From the NCBI GenBank assembly GCA_030835385.1, contig JAURPI010000016.1, forward strand, positions 1 to 64,000: DNA of 64,000 nucleotides. Reading direction: 5' to 3'. Both the position numbers and the translations under genes were made by a program. The notes below the pieces were generated by a model, which saw only the letters and a program-made list of their open reading frames with translations, did not search any database and was not told the origin of the DNA. Positions 19,109 through 30,047 of the stretch are shown here, in pieces; the stretch's first letter is position 1, and every line of letters starts with the position of its first letter. Source of the stretch: Alphaproteobacteria bacterium. Its GTDB lineage: Bacteria; Pseudomonadota; Alphaproteobacteria; Rhodospirillales; Rhodospirillaceae.

Positions 19109-19771
19109 ATGCGCGTTCTCGCTTTTGATACCACGACCAGCGCTTGCTCCGTCGCGGTATGCAAGGACGACGAGACCAAAGCCCAGTTTCATGATCCGAT
19201 GGTTCATGGCCAAGCGGAAGCGTTGATCCCGGCCATAGAAAACACAATGAAAGAAGCCGGCGTCACCTATGCGGATCTTGATCGTATTGCTGTCACTGTG
19301 GGACCTGGATCTTTTACCGGGGTACGGGTGGGATTAGCCACCGCACGTGGGATTGGCGTTGCGACAGGACATCCGGTGATTGGCCTTCTGACGACGGAGG
19401 TGATTGCTGCGGAAAGCCAGATAAGGGCCGGCCAATCTACCGCTGTCGCCATTGATGCTCGGCGAGCAGACGTTTATCTGCAGTGCTTTGACGCAAACGG
19501 AATAGCAACCACTGGCCCAGCTTGTTTTTTACCTGAAGCTGCTGCGGACGTTTTAGGTGATCATCCCTGGGTTTTGGTCGGAGATGGCGCAGTGCGGGTT
19601 CAACCACATGCCGACCCAGCTGTTATGACTGGCAAGATCACCGTCCCCAACGCGGCAGTACTTGCCAAATTGGCAGCAACACGACCCATACCGCAAACTC
19701 CACCACGTCCAATTTATGTTAGACCACCTGACGCTATTGCCCCCAAAGATGGTGGACGCCTAAGACCGTGA
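19109..19771 (+). CDS. tsaB: tRNA threonylcarbamoyladenosine biosynthesis protein TsaB
   Basis: LAFDTTTSACSVAV; VTVGPGSFTGVRVGLATARGI. Confidence 0.93.
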   Translation: MRVLAFDTTTSACSVAVCKDDETKAQFHDPMVHGQAEALIPAIENTMKEAGVTYADLDRIAVTVGPGSFTGVRVGLATARGIGVATGHPVIGLLTTEVIAAESQIRAGQSTAVAIDARRADVYLQCFDANGIATTGPACFLPEAAADVLGDHPWVLVGDGAVRVQPHADPAVMTGKITVPNAAVLAKLAATRPIPQTPPRPIYVRPPDAIAPKDGGRLRP

Positions 19772-20247
19772 CATCGCCGTCTAGGACAATAAAAGTTAGC
19801 GACATTGAACTTGTGCGGATAAACCCGTCACACGCCCATGTCCTCGCTGCCCTACATCAAGACGGCTTTGACTCTCCGTGGACTGCTCAAGCGTTTGTTG
19901 ACCTGCTCTCACAGGAAACCGTGACGGGATGGATCGCAGGTAAAAGTGAGCCGGTCGGCTTTATTCTGATACAGACCGCCGCTGAGGAATCAGAAATTCT
20001 GACCTTGGCTGTTGCGTCTTCCCATCGCCGGTGCGGCATTGCGCGTAAGCTTGTTGCGCAAGCATTATCAGAAAGCCGAGACGCCTCAGTTGCTATCTTT
20101 CATCTTGAAGTTGCGGAGGTTAACACAGCGGCAATTGCCCTGTACCAGGGCGCCGGGTTTGCGCCATCTGGGCGTCGCCCGAACTATTACTCCAAGACAG
20201 GTGAAGCCGTGGATGCCATTCTGATGACCAAGTCTTTATGTCCCTAG
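19768..20247 (+). CDS. rimI: Ribosomal-protein-alanine N-acetyltransferase (RimI-like GNAT)
   Basis: GNAT fold: LAVASSHRRCGIARKLV, LEVAEVNTAAIALYQGAGF; GTG start overlapping tsaB stop. Confidence 0.88.
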   Translation: MTSPSRTIKVSDIELVRINPSHAHVLAALHQDGFDSPWTAQAFVDLLSQETVTGWIAGKSEPVGFILIQTAAEESEILTLAVASSHRRCGIARKLVAQALSESRDASVAIFHLEVAEVNTAAIALYQGAGFAPSGRRPNYYSKTGEAVDAILMTKSLCP

Positions 20248-20359
20248 ATGGCACAGACAAACGCAGTGCTGAGCGGTTGGCGCCGAGCTTTACTTCCCAG
20301 GTGTTGGTTAGGCCGTTAAACTAGACCAAGCAAACAATAGGAAACGTCACGACCCATCG

Positions 20360-20791
20360 ATGACCACTGAGATTTCACCTTTAGAACGCCGCTGCATTGA
20401 CCAGGGCATGAAGATGACCGAGCAACGACGGGTAATCGCCCGGGTGTTGTCTGGGGCTGATGATCACCCCGACGTCGAAGAAGTTCATCGGCGATCTGCA
20501 GAAGTGGACTCACGCATCAGCATTGCCACGGTATACCGCACCATGCGTCTTTTTGAGGACGCAGGAATCGTCGCACGCCATGATTTCGGAGATGGTAGAG
20601 CCCGGTATGAGGAAGCATCATCGACCCATCATGATCATTTGATTGACATAAAGTCCGGCCAGGTGATTGAGTTTCGCAATGAAGAAATTGAGCGGCTTCA
20701 AGCTGAAGTCGCCAAAACTCATGGGTACCGTCTCGTCGACCACCGGCTGGAATTGTATGCCGTTGTCGACGATACCAAAAATGAAAGCTAA
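20360..20791 (+). CDS. Fur family transcriptional regulator
   Basis: RRCIDQGMKMTEQRRVIARVL; ISIATVYRTMRLFEDAGIV; THHDHLIDIKSGQVIEF. Confidence 0.92.
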   Translation: MTTEISPLERRCIDQGMKMTEQRRVIARVLSGADDHPDVEEVHRRSAEVDSRISIATVYRTMRLFEDAGIVARHDFGDGRARYEEASSTHHDHLIDIKSGQVIEFRNEEIERLQAEVAKTHGYRLVDHRLELYAVVDDTKNES

Positions 20792-20852
20792 CGCCTCAAG
20801 TGGCATTGGGCATGGTCGTTGCCCTGTCTCAACGGATGATCGAGAAAGCACA

Positions 20853-21680
20853 ATGAGTGCATTCACCCCCATCACCGCTGGAAATCAAATCATTCGTTTG
20901 GCGGAAAGCGATGCTGAAATCGAAGCCGCTCAGCGTTTGCGGTATCGGGTGTTCTATGAAAAGATGGGCGCCCTCCCTTTACCTCGCACGATGGCTGAGA
21001 AGTGCGACATCAACGAATTTGATGACGCTTGTGATCATTTGGTCGTTTTAGATCTTGCCCAAGGCGGGCGGCCGACTGTTGTCGGGACATATCGGTTTAT
21101 TCTCTCTTCTCACGCAGAGCAGTTGGGAGGGTTTTATTCTGCGCACGAGTATGATGTCGCGCCTCTGCAAACAAATGGCGGACAAATTATGGAGTTGGGG
21201 CGCAGTTGCGTGGCTGCCGATTTCCGCAACCGCAGCACCATGCAATTATTGTGGCGCGGAATCGCGGCATATGTATCAACCAACGACATAGATCTAATGT
21301 TTGGCTGCGCTAGTTTTCCAGGAACCAGCCCGCACGACCTAGCTCAGCCGTTGTCCTACCTTCATCACAATCATCTCGCGCTGGAACATCTCCGTGCACG
21401 AGCACTTGAAGACCGTTACTCAAGCATGCACCTGCAGCCGTCCGCCGACGTAGATCGTCGACAGGCATTGTCCTTGCTGCCGCCGCTGATCAAAGGATAT
21501 TTGCGCGCTGGTGCGTTTGTCGGGGATGGGGCCGTGATTGACCGTCAATTCAATACAACCGACGTATGCATCATTGTCAAAACAGATTTGGTCACCAGCC
21601 GTTATGCAAAACACTATGAACTCGGCGACAACAAACCAATGACGCAAGCACCGCCATCCCTGCGTAGGCAAGCCTCTTGA
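20853..21680 (+). CDS. olsB: L-ornithine N-alpha-acyltransferase OlsB-like (hemolysin-like GNAT)
   Basis: IIRLAESDAEIEAAQRLRYRVFYEKMGA; MELGRSCVAADFRNRSTMQLLWRGI; ATG at 20853, supplied ORF start too far upstream. Confidence 0.85.
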   Translation: MSAFTPITAGNQIIRLAESDAEIEAAQRLRYRVFYEKMGALPLPRTMAEKCDINEFDDACDHLVVLDLAQGGRPTVVGTYRFILSSHAEQLGGFYSAHEYDVAPLQTNGGQIMELGRSCVAADFRNRSTMQLLWRGIAAYVSTNDIDLMFGCASFPGTSPHDLAQPLSYLHHNHLALEHLRARALEDRYSSMHLQPSADVDRRQALSLLPPLIKGYLRAGAFVGDGAVIDRQFNTTDVCIIVKTDLVTSRYAKHYELGDNKPMTQAPPSLRRQAS

Positions 21681-22489
21681 CCAACGTTGGCATCGCAACG
21701 ATGTCCGGCGGGCTCGCTGGTCTGGGATTGGCAACGACGCGCGTTGTGCTGGCGGTTCTTTGGACAACGGTCGGAGCGACAGCGTGTTTCGTCTTGTCCA
21801 TCTGCCGCGCAGACTCAGCAGGAATGCGTGTCATTCTGTATCGCGGTTTATGTCGAATTTTCGGCATCACCGTTGTTGTTCATGGCGAACCACATAGATC
21901 GCGCCCGCTGCTTATCGCCAGCAATCACATCTCTTACCTCGACATCCTTGCATTCGGCGCCGTTGCTGAACTTGAGTTCGTCTCTAAAGCGGAAGTTGCG
22001 TCCTGGCCGGTTATCGGCCTCCTAGCAAAACTAGGCGACACCGTTTTTATCGAACGCCTACGGACGCGGACATTAAAGGCCGGTCAGTATATGGCGGCCC
22101 GTCTTGGCAAAAACCGAACTCTGCTCTTTTTCCCTGAAGCCACGTCCGGGGACGGCAACCGACTCCTACCCTTCAAAAGCGCCTTGTTTACCGTGGCGCA
22201 TGCCATGGACGGCGTAACCGTCCAGCCGGCGACGATTGCCTATACGCGATTGAACGGTCTGCCCGTGGGTTTTGGCTGGCGCGCCTTCTTTGCTTGGTAT
22301 GGCGACATGCCGCTCATGAGCCACGCATGGCGATTCTTACAGCTTGGTCAAACAACCGTGGAAATCGCGTTATTGCCGCCGCTCGACAACGCCGGTGAAA
22401 TGGATCGCAAAGACTTGGCGGTCGCCACCAAACAAGCTGTTCAGATCGGTTTTAACCAACTCCTTTCGGGCCAGCCCCCGCACCAATAA
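21677..22489 (+). CDS. 1-acyl-glycerol-3-phosphate acyltransferase (PlsC/OlsA family)
   Basis: SNHISYLDILA (NHX4D), FFPEATSGDGNRLLPFKSALF. Confidence 0.88.
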   Translation: MTNVGIATMSGGLAGLGLATTRVVLAVLWTTVGATACFVLSICRADSAGMRVILYRGLCRIFGITVVVHGEPHRSRPLLIASNHISYLDILAFGAVAELEFVSKAEVASWPVIGLLAKLGDTVFIERLRTRTLKAGQYMAARLGKNRTLLFFPEATSGDGNRLLPFKSALFTVAHAMDGVTVQPATIAYTRLNGLPVGFGWRAFFAWYGDMPLMSHAWRFLQLGQTTVEIALLPPLDNAGEMDRKDLAVATKQAVQIGFNQLLSGQPPHQ

Positions 22490-22550
22490 CGCTCATACAG
22501 ATCACTTGATGCTTTGCGTTCACCGGCACAAGGCGGTATAGACCCAAGCT

Positions 22551-23978
22551 ATGCCTCGAGAACAAGTTGAGACCCCTGCTAGCGGGTCGGTTCGCCGCAA
22601 GAAGCTGTTCATCAAGACCTACGGCTGCCAAATGAATGTCTATGACTCCGCGCGTATGGCGGACGTCTTGGCACCGCTTGGCTATGAGACAAGTGAACAG
22701 GCTGACGATGCCGATCTCGTGGTCCTGAATACCTGTCACATTCGTGAGAAAGCAGCTGAGAAAGTTTTCTCCGACCTAGGACGCCTTAAGCCCTTTAAGA
22801 CCGCACGTCCAAAAGATCAGGATCCGATGCTGATCGCCGTTGCTGGTTGCGTCGCCCAGGCCGAAGGCGACGCCTTGGTCGCACGAGCTCCGTTCGTCGA
22901 TATTGTTATGGGGCCTCAAACCACACACCGCTTACCCGAACTGATTGCCCGCGCCCACCGCAGTGCTGGAGCCGTGCTTGATACGGATTTTCCCACCGAC
23001 ACAAAATTCGATCATCTGCCACCGCCGCGCGCCGATGGACCAACAGCGTTCCTATCCGTGCAAGAAGGGTGTGACAAATTCTGCACCTTTTGTGTGGTGC
23101 CCTACACCAGAGGCGCTGAATACTCGCGGTCTGCCAAAACCATTGTTGAAGAAGCACGTGGATTGGTCAGCGACGGCGTTAGAGAAATCACGCTGCTCGG
23201 CCAGAACGTTAACGCCTATCACGGCGACGCCATTGGCGGCACAGGCACATGGTCTCTGGGGCGCCTGATCCGTGCGCTCGCGGAGATCGACGGGCTCGAC
23301 CGCATTCGCTACACCACGTCGCACCCCCGAGATATGGATGATGATCTGATTGAAACCCACGCCACGGTTCCAGCGCTCATGCCGTATCTACACCTGCCGG
23401 TGCAATCCGGTTCAGATCGCATTCTCGACGCCATGAACCGTGGCCATACGCGCGATACGTACTATCGCATTATCGAACGCTTGCGTGCTGGCCGCCCGGA
23501 CATTGCGCTATCATCAGATTTCATTGTTGGGTTTCCCGGCGAAACTGATGATGATTTTGCAGATACAATGAAACTCATCGAAGACATAACTTTTGCTCAG
23601 GCCTATTCCTTCAAGTATAGCGCCCGTCCCGGCACGCCAGCGGCTGAGAATTCTGATCAGGTGCCTGATGATGTAAAAGCCGCTCGGTTATCAGCACTTC
23701 AATCGCTTCTGTCGCAACAGCAAAAATCCTTTAATGCGGCCAGCGTTGGGCAGCATTTGCCAGTTCTCCTAACCGGACCAGGGCGCCATGACGGCCAGAT
23801 GGTTGGACGGAGCCCCTACTTGCAACCTGTTCATTTGGATGCGCCTGCGACAGATTATGGTATGATTGTGATGACTGAGATCACGGCTGCAATCTCAAAC
23901 AGCTTGTCAGCTGTCGCCATTGACTCAACACAGGAGTCGGAAACTCAACCAGTGGCAACACGAGTGGACGCGCATTGA
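22551..23978 (+). CDS. miaB: tRNA-2-methylthio-N6-dimethylallyladenosine synthase
   Basis: [32 protein letters not shown] radical-SAM motif; [13 protein letters not shown]-terminal TRAM. Confidence 0.95.
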   Translation: MPREQVETPASGSVRRKKLFIKTYGCQMNVYDSARMADVLAPLGYETSEQADDADLVVLNTCHIREKAAEKVFSDLGRLKPFKTARPKDQDPMLIAVAGCVAQAEGDALVARAPFVDIVMGPQTTHRLPELIARAHRSAGAVLDTDFPTDTKFDHLPPPRADGPTAFLSVQEGCDKFCTFCVVPYTRGAEYSRSAKTIVEEARGLVSDGVREITLLGQNVNAYHGDAIGGTGTWSLGRLIRALAEIDGLDRIRYTTSHPRDMDDDLIETHATVPALMPYLHLPVQSGSDRILDAMNRGHTRDTYYRIIERLRAGRPDIALSSDFIVGFPGETDDDFADTMKLIEDITFAQAYSFKYSARPGTPAAENSDQVPDDVKAARLSALQSLLSQQQKSFNAASVGQHLPVLLTGPGRHDGQMVGRSPYLQPVHLDAPATDYGMIVMTEITAAISNSLSAVAIDSTQESETQPVATRVDAH

Positions 23979-24970
23979 CAGACTCAACCGCACAGGTGAC
24001 ATGTGAGTTCGACGACAACGGACTTATTCAGCAGCTCTATGGTCCAAACAACTCTCATCTCGATCAAATCGAAAATCGCCTTGGTGTCACGCTCCATACG
24101 CGGGGCAATACGGTCACAATAGAAGGGCCGAGTGGACCGGCTGAGACGGCTCGACAAGCATTGGTTAGCCTTTATGGACGCCTGGAGGCGGGGCACGTGA
24201 TAGAGAATGGCGATGTTGATGGTGCAGCCCGTTTGGCAGAGGGTGGACAGCCCACAGCGGCCAATCAAGATGGGTTGATCATTCGAACCAGCAAACGACA
24301 TGTTCGACCGAGATCATCCGGACAGGCCGCTTTTTTCGACGCCTTGAACACCAAGCCTATGGTCTTTGCTCTCGGACCCGCCGGCACTGGGAAAACATAT
24401 ATTGCTGTCGCCAAAGCCGTTGAGATGAAACTCTCCGGACAGGTTGATCGCATCATTCTTTCTCGGCCCGCTGTTGAAGCTGGCGAGCGATTAGGATTCT
24501 TACCCGGCGACATGCGGGATAAAATCGATCCCTACCTGCGCCCACTTTACGACGCCTTGTACGATATGATGCCCGGTGAGTTGGTTGTTAAACTATTGGA
24601 ATCCGGCGAAATCGAAGTCGCGCCATTGGCGTTCATGCGCGGACGGACACTTTCAAACGCCTTCGTCATCTTAGACGAAGCGCAAAATACAACACCCGTT
24701 CAGATGAAGATGTTCCTCACTCGAATGGGTGAGAATTCGCGCATGGTGGTGACCGGTGATATGAGCCAAGTCGATCTACCGCTGGGTGTTAAGTCTGGTC
24801 TACGCGATTCACTCGACATCCTCGAACCTATTGAGGAAATTGGCCGCGTTACCTTTAGCCATCGCGATGTTGTCCGACATGATCTTGTGACCCGGATTGT
24901 GACAGCTTATGACGCCCATGACGCGCGGCTACACACGAATAAAAAGCCGGAGACGAAAAAGAAGTCATGA
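23975..24970 (+). CDS. PhoH family protein
   Basis: [42 protein letters not shown]. Confidence 0.94.
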   Translation: MTDSTAQVTCEFDDNGLIQQLYGPNNSHLDQIENRLGVTLHTRGNTVTIEGPSGPAETARQALVSLYGRLEAGHVIENGDVDGAARLAEGGQPTAANQDGLIIRTSKRHVRPRSSGQAAFFDALNTKPMVFALGPAGTGKTYIAVAKAVEMKLSGQVDRIILSRPAVEAGERLGFLPGDMRDKIDPYLRPLYDALYDMMPGELVVKLLESGEIEVAPLAFMRGRTLSNAFVILDEAQNTTPVQMKMFLTRMGENSRMVVTGDMSQVDLPLGVKSGLRDSLDILEPIEEIGRVTFSHRDVVRHDLVTRIVTAYDAHDARLHTNKKPETKKKS

Positions 24971-25491
24971 GCGCAGCAAGACTGCGCACTGACGTGCGTA
25001 TGGACCACGAAAGCTGGCGAGCGGCCATTCCCGACGCGGAAAAATTAAGTCGCAAAGCCGTGCGTAAAGCCTGGGCTATGGGACGGAAAGCGCTGGACTC
25101 TTCTCACGTCTTATCGGGAAAACTTCCGGGGCCTATAGAGGTAAGCGTTTTGCTCAGCGATGATAAAACGGTCCGCGCCCTAAATCGCGACCACCGCAAT
25201 AAAGACAAAGCAACGAATGTGCTGTCTTTTCCTGGAGAGACCGAAATGTCGTTTCCAGGCGCGGAAGTGCTGCTCGGAGATATAATTCTGGCTTGGCAAA
25301 CCGTCACCAAAGAAGCCCAGCGAGACGATAAACCTGTGGCCGACCATATGATGCATTTGGTCTTACATGGTGTTCTGCATCTTTTGGGGTATGATCATGA
25401 ATGTGAGGAAGACGCCGCCGTGATGGAACAATTGGAAGTGAACTGTATGGCCAGCCTCGGCCTGTCAGATCCCTATACCACTGGCGATTGA
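24967..25491 (+). CDS. ybeY: Endoribonuclease YbeY
   Basis: HLVLHGVLHLLGYDHECEEDAAVME (H3XH5XH-type Zn site). Confidence 0.94.
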   Translation: MSAARLRTDVRMDHESWRAAIPDAEKLSRKAVRKAWAMGRKALDSSHVLSGKLPGPIEVSVLLSDDKTVRALNRDHRNKDKATNVLSFPGETEMSFPGAEVLLGDIILAWQTVTKEAQRDDKPVADHMMHLVLHGVLHLLGYDHECEEDAAVMEQLEVNCMASLGLSDPYTTGD

Positions 25492-25495
25492 TGTC

Positions 25496-26407
25496 ATGAC
25501 TGAGACCTCCCAATCTGAATTAGATCGAGCTAGAACCGACTCTGACCTAACCATCATGGATAGCATTCGCGCGTGGTTTAGTTGGGGCGGTAGCGATACA
25601 GGCTCGGTCCGGGACGTCATTGAAGAGCTGATTGAGGATCAGCCCGACACCGACGACGCAATCGATGCACATGAGCGAATACTACTGTCGAATGTCTTGA
25701 GCCAACGAGACGTTACCGTCGAAAAAATTATGGTGCCACGGGCAGATATCGTTTCCGTCGACCTTGAAACCGCGATCGTCGATGTTGTGGCGCTGCTTGT
25801 AGAGGAAGGCCATTCCCGCGTTCCCGTCTTTCGTGGATCGCTCGACGAAGTGGTTGGCATGGTTCACATCAAGGACTTGGCTAACGCGCTAATCGAACAA
25901 AAATCATCAGACAACGTTTTCACGGATTTATCCAATGCCATGCGGCCAGTTATTTTTGTCGCCCCGACAGCGCGAGTCTTAGACCTGCTCTTGGATATGC
26001 GTTTGAAGCGCACTCACATGGCAATGGTTATCGATGAATATGGCGGCATCGATGGTCTGGTCACTATTGAAGACTTGGTGGAACAGATTGTCGGCGAGAT
26101 CGCTGACGAACATGATGAAGATGAAGACCCTGAACTTATAGATCGCGCCGATGGATCCATAATGGCGGATGCTCGCGTGACGTTGAGTGAGTTTGTCGCG
26201 CGTTATGGAGACGTGTTCTCTGAGGACGACATGAGTGAACATGACACTCTTGGCGGACTTGTAATTCGCCTAACAGGGCGCGTCCCCAGTCGGGGAGAAC
26301 TTGTCACCCATGAGAACGGATTAGAGTTCGAGATTGTTGACGCTGACCCAAGGCGCATTCGTCGTCTTCGTTTGCGCAATTTACCAAAACCATCTGAAGA
26401 CGAATGA
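25496..26407 (+). CDS. corC: CBS-domain/CorC_HlyC transporter-associated protein (YbeX/CorC-like)
   Basis: VEKIMVPRADIVSV; tandem CBS domains; VIDEYGGIDGLVTIEDLVEQIVGEI. Confidence 0.92.
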   Translation: MTETSQSELDRARTDSDLTIMDSIRAWFSWGGSDTGSVRDVIEELIEDQPDTDDAIDAHERILLSNVLSQRDVTVEKIMVPRADIVSVDLETAIVDVVALLVEEGHSRVPVFRGSLDEVVGMVHIKDLANALIEQKSSDNVFTDLSNAMRPVIFVAPTARVLDLLLDMRLKRTHMAMVIDEYGGIDGLVTIEDLVEQIVGEIADEHDEDEDPELIDRADGSIMADARVTLSEFVARYGDVFSEDDMSEHDTLGGLVIRLTGRVPSRGELVTHENGLEFEIVDADPRRIRRLRLRNLPKPSEDE

Positions 26408-27990
26408 AACTGAACATATCGCGGGTGCTAAACGCAGCACAGCAAACGACCACGCTTAGCAGAGCAATCATGGCATTCAGTTTCGGCGCGATGACGACCA
26501 CGGCTATGCCGCCCTGGCACCTTTGGCCAATTTTGTGGATTACACTCCCCGCTCTTCTTTTGCTCCTCGAGACCGCCGAAACAAAACGCACCGTGTTTTT
26601 TACTGGCTGGGCCTTTGGGTTCGGTCACTTCGCAACGAGCTTTGCGTGGATCGGCAACGCTTTTTTTGTTGATAGTGAAACTTTTGCGGCCCTCGCCGTA
26701 CCGGCGATTGGGGGGCTGGCTGCTGGCTTTGCTCTCTACATCGGTTGTGTTGCTCTGATCATACGTGTGTTGCTGCCGCGGCCTGACGATGACTGGCCCG
26801 CAACAAAAACTGTGCGTTCGATTTGTCTGGTGATTGTTTTTGCAGCCGTTTGGGCTTTTGTCGAATGGTGGCGGGGTTGGTTCTTAACCGGCCTACCTTG
26901 GAACCCCATTGGCAGTGTTTGGGTTGCCTTTCTCGATGTTCTTCAGGGCGCAAGTCTTATCGGCGTCTACGGACTGTCTCTTTTTACAGTCCTCGCTGCC
27001 TGCGCAAGCGCAATTCTCTTCTTCAGTGACTCTAGACGCATTTCTTTCGTCGTTATCGCGATTTGTCATCTGCCGCTGATCGGCGTCACGGTTTGGGGGG
27101 CAACGCGCATTTCCGCCGACGAGACGACTAACGTACCTGGTGTTGTCCTGCGTTTAGTTCAACCAAACATTGCCCAAGTCGATAAATGGCGGCCGGGTAT
27201 GCGTGAAGGTCATGTGCTCGAACAGGTTCGCATGAGCACGGAAGATGCAACCAAAGTGACTCACGTGTTGTGGGCTGAAACAGCCGTTCCTTTTCCTTTA
27301 AACCAAGCACCTGGCGCTTTGGCAGCGACGGCGCAGGCCGCACCAGAGAATGGGTACGTTCTCACTGGAGCGGCCCGTATTATGGGAAACCGGATTGACC
27401 GGAAAGCGTTCAATAGTTTTTTTGCGGTCTCCCCAAACGCCGCCATTGATGCGGTCTATGACAAAACGCATCTGGTCCCTTTCGGTGAGTATATGCCGCT
27501 ACAGAATATAATCCCGCTGCCGCAGCTGACCGGCGGCACGGGCTTTACGGCAGGACCCGGCCTAACCTCTATTACTCTGCCAGGACTTCCGGCCTTTAGT
27601 CCGCTGATCTGCTACGAGGTGATTTTCCCAGGGGCCGTCACAGACAGTGACCAGCGACCTGCTTGGCTCTTTAATCTCACCAATGACGCGTGGTTTGGAG
27701 AGTCGAGCGGTCCACACCAACATTTAGCCGCCGCCCAACTGCGCGCCGTCGAAGAGGGCTTGCCTGTTGTGCGGGTGGCAAACACGGGTATCAGCGCTGT
27801 CGTTGATAGCTTTGGACGGATTATTGGCCGAATTGCCCTTGGAGAAAAAGGTATTTTGGACAGTCGATTGCCAGGTCATCTTCCAGCGACCCTATTTTCT
27901 AGGTTCGGCCATTGGCCGTTTCTTTTGATCGCGCTCATCATGGCCCTGACTGGCGCAGGGTTGGGCCGAAAATGCGCTATAGACAACTGA
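26404..27990 (+). CDS. lnt: Apolipoprotein N-acyltransferase
   Basis: Multiple TMs plus nitrilase domain: VLWAETAVPFPL, YDKTHLVPFGEYMP, SPLICYEVIFPG. Confidence 0.94.
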   Translation: MKLNISRVLNAAQQTTTLSRAIMAFSFGAMTTTAMPPWHLWPILWITLPALLLLLETAETKRTVFFTGWAFGFGHFATSFAWIGNAFFVDSETFAALAVPAIGGLAAGFALYIGCVALIIRVLLPRPDDDWPATKTVRSICLVIVFAAVWAFVEWWRGWFLTGLPWNPIGSVWVAFLDVLQGASLIGVYGLSLFTVLAACASAILFFSDSRRISFVVIAICHLPLIGVTVWGATRISADETTNVPGVVLRLVQPNIAQVDKWRPGMREGHVLEQVRMSTEDATKVTHVLWAETAVPFPLNQAPGALAATAQAAPENGYVLTGAARIMGNRIDRKAFNSFFAVSPNAAIDAVYDKTHLVPFGEYMPLQNIIPLPQLTGGTGFTAGPGLTSITLPGLPAFSPLICYEVIFPGAVTDSDQRPAWLFNLTNDAWFGESSGPHQHLAAAQLRAVEEGLPVVRVANTGISAVVDSFGRIIGRIALGEKGILDSRLPGHLPATLFSRFGHWPFLLIALIMALTGAGLGRKCAIDN

Positions 27991-28052
27991 ACCAACACCA
28001 ATACTTAAGCGTTTATGGGGTAAGTTATTCTATAATCTGGTGTTTTTAGGTT

Positions 28053-28081
28053 TTGAGTTAAAGTAGTTTTCATAGTATAGT
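28053..28081 (+). promoter_or_regulatory. Candidate sigma70-type promoter upstream of the XRE regulator
   Basis: TTGAGT-17 nt-TATAGT within a locally AT-rich intergenic stretch. Confidence 0.45.
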
Positions 28082-28239
28082 ATTACAACGTTTAGTTGGT
28101 AATATTAGGGTGAAGCGGCTGAAGAATAGCGTGGTTGTTAAATCACTCTCGCCCAGTCTAATAAACAAGGAACAGAGCGGTGGGTTTTGCAGAACATCAA
28201 GATCTCGACGGGGCGCCTGGCCGGTCTTCTCGGGGGCGG

Positions 28240-28674
28240 ATGCCATCTGGGAAACCGAACCCAGTAGATGTTTATGTTGGTAGCCGCGTAAGGCTGAGGC
28301 GCACACTGCTCGGTCTAAGCCAAAAAAAATTGGGCGAAACGATTGGCCTGACATTTCAGCAAGTTCAAAAATACGAGGGTGGCGCAAATCGAATTGGAGC
28401 CAGCCGGTTGTGGGATCTCAGCCGCGTGCTTGATTGCCCGGTGTCCTATTTCTTTGAAGATATGGAAGACGATGTGCAAGCGGCGAGCCCGCGCAATCTT
28501 ACTGAACGCACGGCTGAGCCTGAACAGAAAGAGTCTGACCCGATGACCAAGCGGGAAACTTTGGAACTCGTTCGCGCCTATTACAAAATCACTGACCCCC
28601 AGGTGCGGCGACGTATTTACGAGCTAGCGAAGTCATTGGCTGCAGCCGAGGGCGCCATTCTCGACGACGATTAA
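28240..28674 (+). CDS. XRE-family helix-turn-helix transcriptional regulator
   Basis: VDVYVGSRVRLRRTLLGLSQKKLGETIGLTFQQVQKYEGGANRIGASRLWDLS; upstream GTG at 28180 is an alternative start. Confidence 0.9.
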   Translation: MPSGKPNPVDVYVGSRVRLRRTLLGLSQKKLGETIGLTFQQVQKYEGGANRIGASRLWDLSRVLDCPVSYFFEDMEDDVQAASPRNLTERTAEPEQKESDPMTKRETLELVRAYYKITDPQVRRRIYELAKSLAAAEGAILDDD

Positions 28675-28721
28675 AAACCGTGCGGCTTTAGCCAGCCAAA
28701 TTTAGAGTCAGCAGCAACAAG

Positions 28722-28753
28722 ACACCCCGCCATAGAAAGCGGGGTGTTTTTTT
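28722..28753 (+). terminator. Rho-independent terminator after the XRE gene
   Basis: ACACCCCGC-catagaaa-GCGGGGTGT followed by T-tract. Confidence 0.88.
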
Positions 28754-28874
28754 ACGTGCCGATCTCGCGTCAGAGCTCGACATGCCTACTTGCAAAACAC
28801 CAGACGTTCCGGTACCTCCGATGCACATTTGACGCAGAGTCGCGTTGATATCCGTGAATTGAAGGAGCCTGTTT

Positions 28875-30047
28875 GTGTCTCTGTCCAACTATGTTTTTAC
28901 AAGTGAGTCCGTGTCCGAAGGCCACCCGGATAAGGTTAGTGACCGGGTCTCAGACGAAATTGTCGATTTGTTCTTAGGTGCAGACCCTCAGGCCAGGGTG
29001 GCGGTGGAGACCTTGTGCACGACTAATCTGGTTGTTTTGGCCGGCGAGGTCCGCGGTCCAGATTCTGTGAATGCCGACGCGATGATCGCCGCTGCACGAG
29101 AAGCAGTGAAAGACATAGGCTATGAGCAAGAAGGGTTTCATTGGGAGAATATGACGGTGGACTGCCATGTTCACTCTCAATCTGCAGACATTGCCGTAGG
29201 CGTGGATTCCGCTGGCAACAAAGACGAAGGCGCAGGCGACCAAGGCATCATGTTCGGTTACGCTGTAACCGAAACACCTGAATTGATGCCGGCCCCGGTT
29301 CATTATTCTCATCAAATTCTCAAATCCCTGGCCGACGCCCGCCACGCCGGTGATGCACCATTCCTCGGACCAGATTCAAAAAGCCAAGTGAGTCTGCAGT
29401 ATCGCGATGGCAAGCCAGTAGGTACGACTTCTGTCGTGGTTTCTACCCAGCATAGCGCAGATATTGACCAAGACACCATTCGAACAATTGTCCGCCAACA
29501 TGTCGAAGACGTGTTGCCAGAAGGATGGATGTGCCCGGACGACGCATTTTACGTTAATCCAACAGGCCGATTTGTCATCGGTGGCCCTGATGGCGACTGC
29601 GGCCTCACCGGCCGCAAGATTATCGTCGATACTTATGGTGGTGCGGCACCCCATGGTGGCGGCGCGTTCTCCGGTAAAGATCCCACCAAGGTAGATAGAT
29701 CTGCGGCCTATGCATCACGCTATCTGGCAAAGAATGTCGTTGGCGCCGGTTTGGCACAGCGTTGCTTGATCCAATTGTCCTATGCCATCGGCGTGTCAAA
29801 ACCACTGTCTGTCTACGTGGACACTCAGGGCACCGGTGAAGTGGAAGAAGAGAAGCTTGCAGCTGTTCTGCAGGATTTGATGGACCTCAGCCCGCGCGGC
29901 ATTCGCGAACACCTTGGCTTGAACAAACCGATTTATGGCCGCACCGCGGCATACGGCCATTTTGGTCGGGAAGCTGACGGTGGTGGCGGTTTTTCATGGG
30001 AACGCCTGGACCTGGTTGAATCACTCGAATCTGCGTTCGGTGCCTGA
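28875..30047 (+). CDS. metK: S-adenosylmethionine synthetase
   Basis: [55 protein letters not shown] start with GAAGGAG SD. Confidence 0.95.
   Translation: MSLSNYVFTSESVSEGHPDKVSDRVSDEIVDLFLGADPQARVAVETLCTTNLVVLAGEVRGPDSVNADAMIAAAREAVKDIGYEQEGFHWENMTVDCHVHSQSADIAVGVDSAGNKDEGAGDQGIMFGYAVTETPELMPAPVHYSHQILKSLADARHAGDAPFLGPDSKSQVSLQYRDGKPVGTTSVVVSTQHSADIDQDTIRTIVRQHVEDVLPEGWMCPDDAFYVNPTGRFVIGGPDGDCGLTGRKIIVDTYGGAAPHGGGAFSGKDPTKVDRSAAYASRYLAKNVVGAGLAQRCLIQLSYAIGVSKPLSVYVDTQGTGEVEEEKLAAVLQDLMDLSPRGIREHLGLNKPIYGRTAAYGHFGREADGGGGFSWERLDLVESLESAFGA

Noticed and set aside
28754-28874. Named SAM-II or SAM/SAH riboswitch call
   Set aside because: Only fragmentary resemblance by eye; conserved core and pseudoknot not demonstrated, so kept as a low-interest leader observation only.
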